Notes under the pieces: model-generated
What the model saw: the letters and a program-made list of their open reading frames with translations, nothing else
Database searches by the model: none
Told to the model about the DNA's origin: nothing
In this document: one piece after another, positions 63,036-64,000 of the stretch
Position numbering within the stretch: position 1 is the first letter of the stretch
Layout: every line of letters starts with the position of its first letter
Assembly (NCBI RefSeq): GCF_963678635.1
Contig: NC_087066.1
Coordinates: forward strand, 3,660,485 to 3,724,484
Direction: 5' to 3'
Source of the DNA: Symsagittifera roscoffensis
Lineage: Eukaryota > Xenacoelomorpha > Acoela > Convolutidae
DNA length: 64,000 bases
Made by a program: the position numbers and the translations under genes

Positions 63036-64000
63036 AACATTACTGCTCGTAATTGGGCGAAGCCTTGAATGTTTCGAGTGCCTCTTAAAGTCTATGGAGC
63101 AGCAAAAACAGTATAAAAAAATTAAAGGTAAAAAACAAAATGAAACAATCTTTTTTTTCTAAAATATGATTTTTTTTTTTAAATAGTCCCCCCACACACC
63201 ATTTAAAAAACAAAAGGATAGGTTTCGCTCATTTTAACAAATCAATTACGAGAAATAAGTTTCTTTCATCCAACTTGTAATGATTTCTAAGATGGACTAA
63301 ATCTCAGCTTACGCGTTAATACGCGAAACATATCGCGTGTTAATTGTCCCAAGTTGGCCAAAATGACAATGTTTAAACCCCTATAGTTTTATAAAAAATA
63401 ACCACAAGTAAAAGATATTGTCAAAAATGGCTAATTAAAAAGTCTGTCTGAAGAAAAAAAACTCACCCCGAGCATAAATATTCCGCTACTTTCGTAACGA
63501 AAGTCTGAACAACAAGAACAATAGACATTCGAAAACTAATTTAGCTAGAGTAAGACTAAGGTTTCATGGCGTAACTTGAAATTTAAGAATTACAGTAGTA
63601 TAAGTCTGCTTGTTTGCTTTATACAATTGAAATTAGAGTCAAAATCAAAAAATTCAAACCATTTTTTTTTGACATTGAGAATTTTTTTTTTGGAACTTTT
63701 AAGCGTGGTTAAAACTAATACACACTAGAAAAAGTCTACCCACGTTTTCAATTTTCAATGGTTGCAAGATTAAGTTTGATTACGGCGGAAACATCTGATT
63801 GTCGACACCAACAACTTTTTTCAGTTTTCGATTAAAATTAATCTATTTTTTTTTAAATGTGCAATACTCGCCTTAAAATAACGTAATTTTAGCAATCCTC
63901 TGTTTGAAAATTCGCTAAAAACAAGCTAGAGTTTAGCTATAAAAACTATTAAAAAAGACAAAATCTTTGAATGTCAAAAACACTTTAAAAAAAATCCGTC
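63036..64000. other. No gene recognised
   Basis: AT-rich sequence with poly-T and poly-A tracts. No frame, repeat or RNA gene that I can support. Confidence 0.45.

Overview
This is an AT-rich eukaryotic window made almost entirely of transposable elements and repeats. I see no bacterial features and no intact host gene. The element types (a Maverick/Polinton with animal-type gene content, Ty3/gypsy elements coding gag-pol in one frame, a GIY-YIG Penelope-like element, satellites) suggest an invertebrate, most likely a nematode. The species cannot be fixed from the sequence alone.

Left flank (1-16,973): a pair of 380-bp inverted arms, a minisatellite, a decayed Penelope-like element (reverse transcriptase plus GIY-YIG), a MITE-like repeat, pieces of a decayed Ty3/gypsy integrase, and a GC-rich satellite block (a foldback, eight 109-bp units, 29-bp units).

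Centre (16,974-57,202): one very large Maverick/Polinton of about 40.2 kb (16,980-57,196). It has inverted termini of about 0.5 kb and a 6-bp palindromic duplication, AGCGCT, on both sides. On the minus strand its left arm carries adenain-like protease, a small membrane protein, major capsid protein, a basic core-like protein, a penton-like minor capsid protein, retroviral-type integrase and packaging ATPase. On the plus strand its right end carries the protein-primed DNA polymerase B. Every conserved gene is broken. The left arm is present about three and a half times in tandem, with internal copies of the terminal repeat, which explains the size. Between ATPase and polymerase lies a cargo region with an unknown membrane-protein gene. 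Its promoter and 5' coding part are tandemly repeated about eight times, each unit carrying palindromic TGACGTCA (CRE/bZIP-type) sites. This array interrupts the polymerase gene, whose 5' part is duplicated.

Nested in the cargo array is a young Ty3/gypsy retrotransposon (44,057-51,306, minus strand). Its 347-bp LTRs look identical, it has a 5-bp duplication, and its 2174-residue Gag-Pol frame is intact with all catalytic residues present. It is the only gene in the window that looks functional.

Right flank (57,203-64,000): the gag region of an older Ty3/gypsy element that may be the Maverick's landing site, a dispersed repeat split by a TIR element with TA ends carrying a 391-bp near-perfect palindrome, and about 3.4 kb with nothing recognisable.

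Relative order: the dispersed and old gypsy repeats came first, then the Maverick. The Maverick had acquired protease and polymerase lesions before its arms were duplicated and the cargo amplified. The intact Ty3/gypsy insertion came last.
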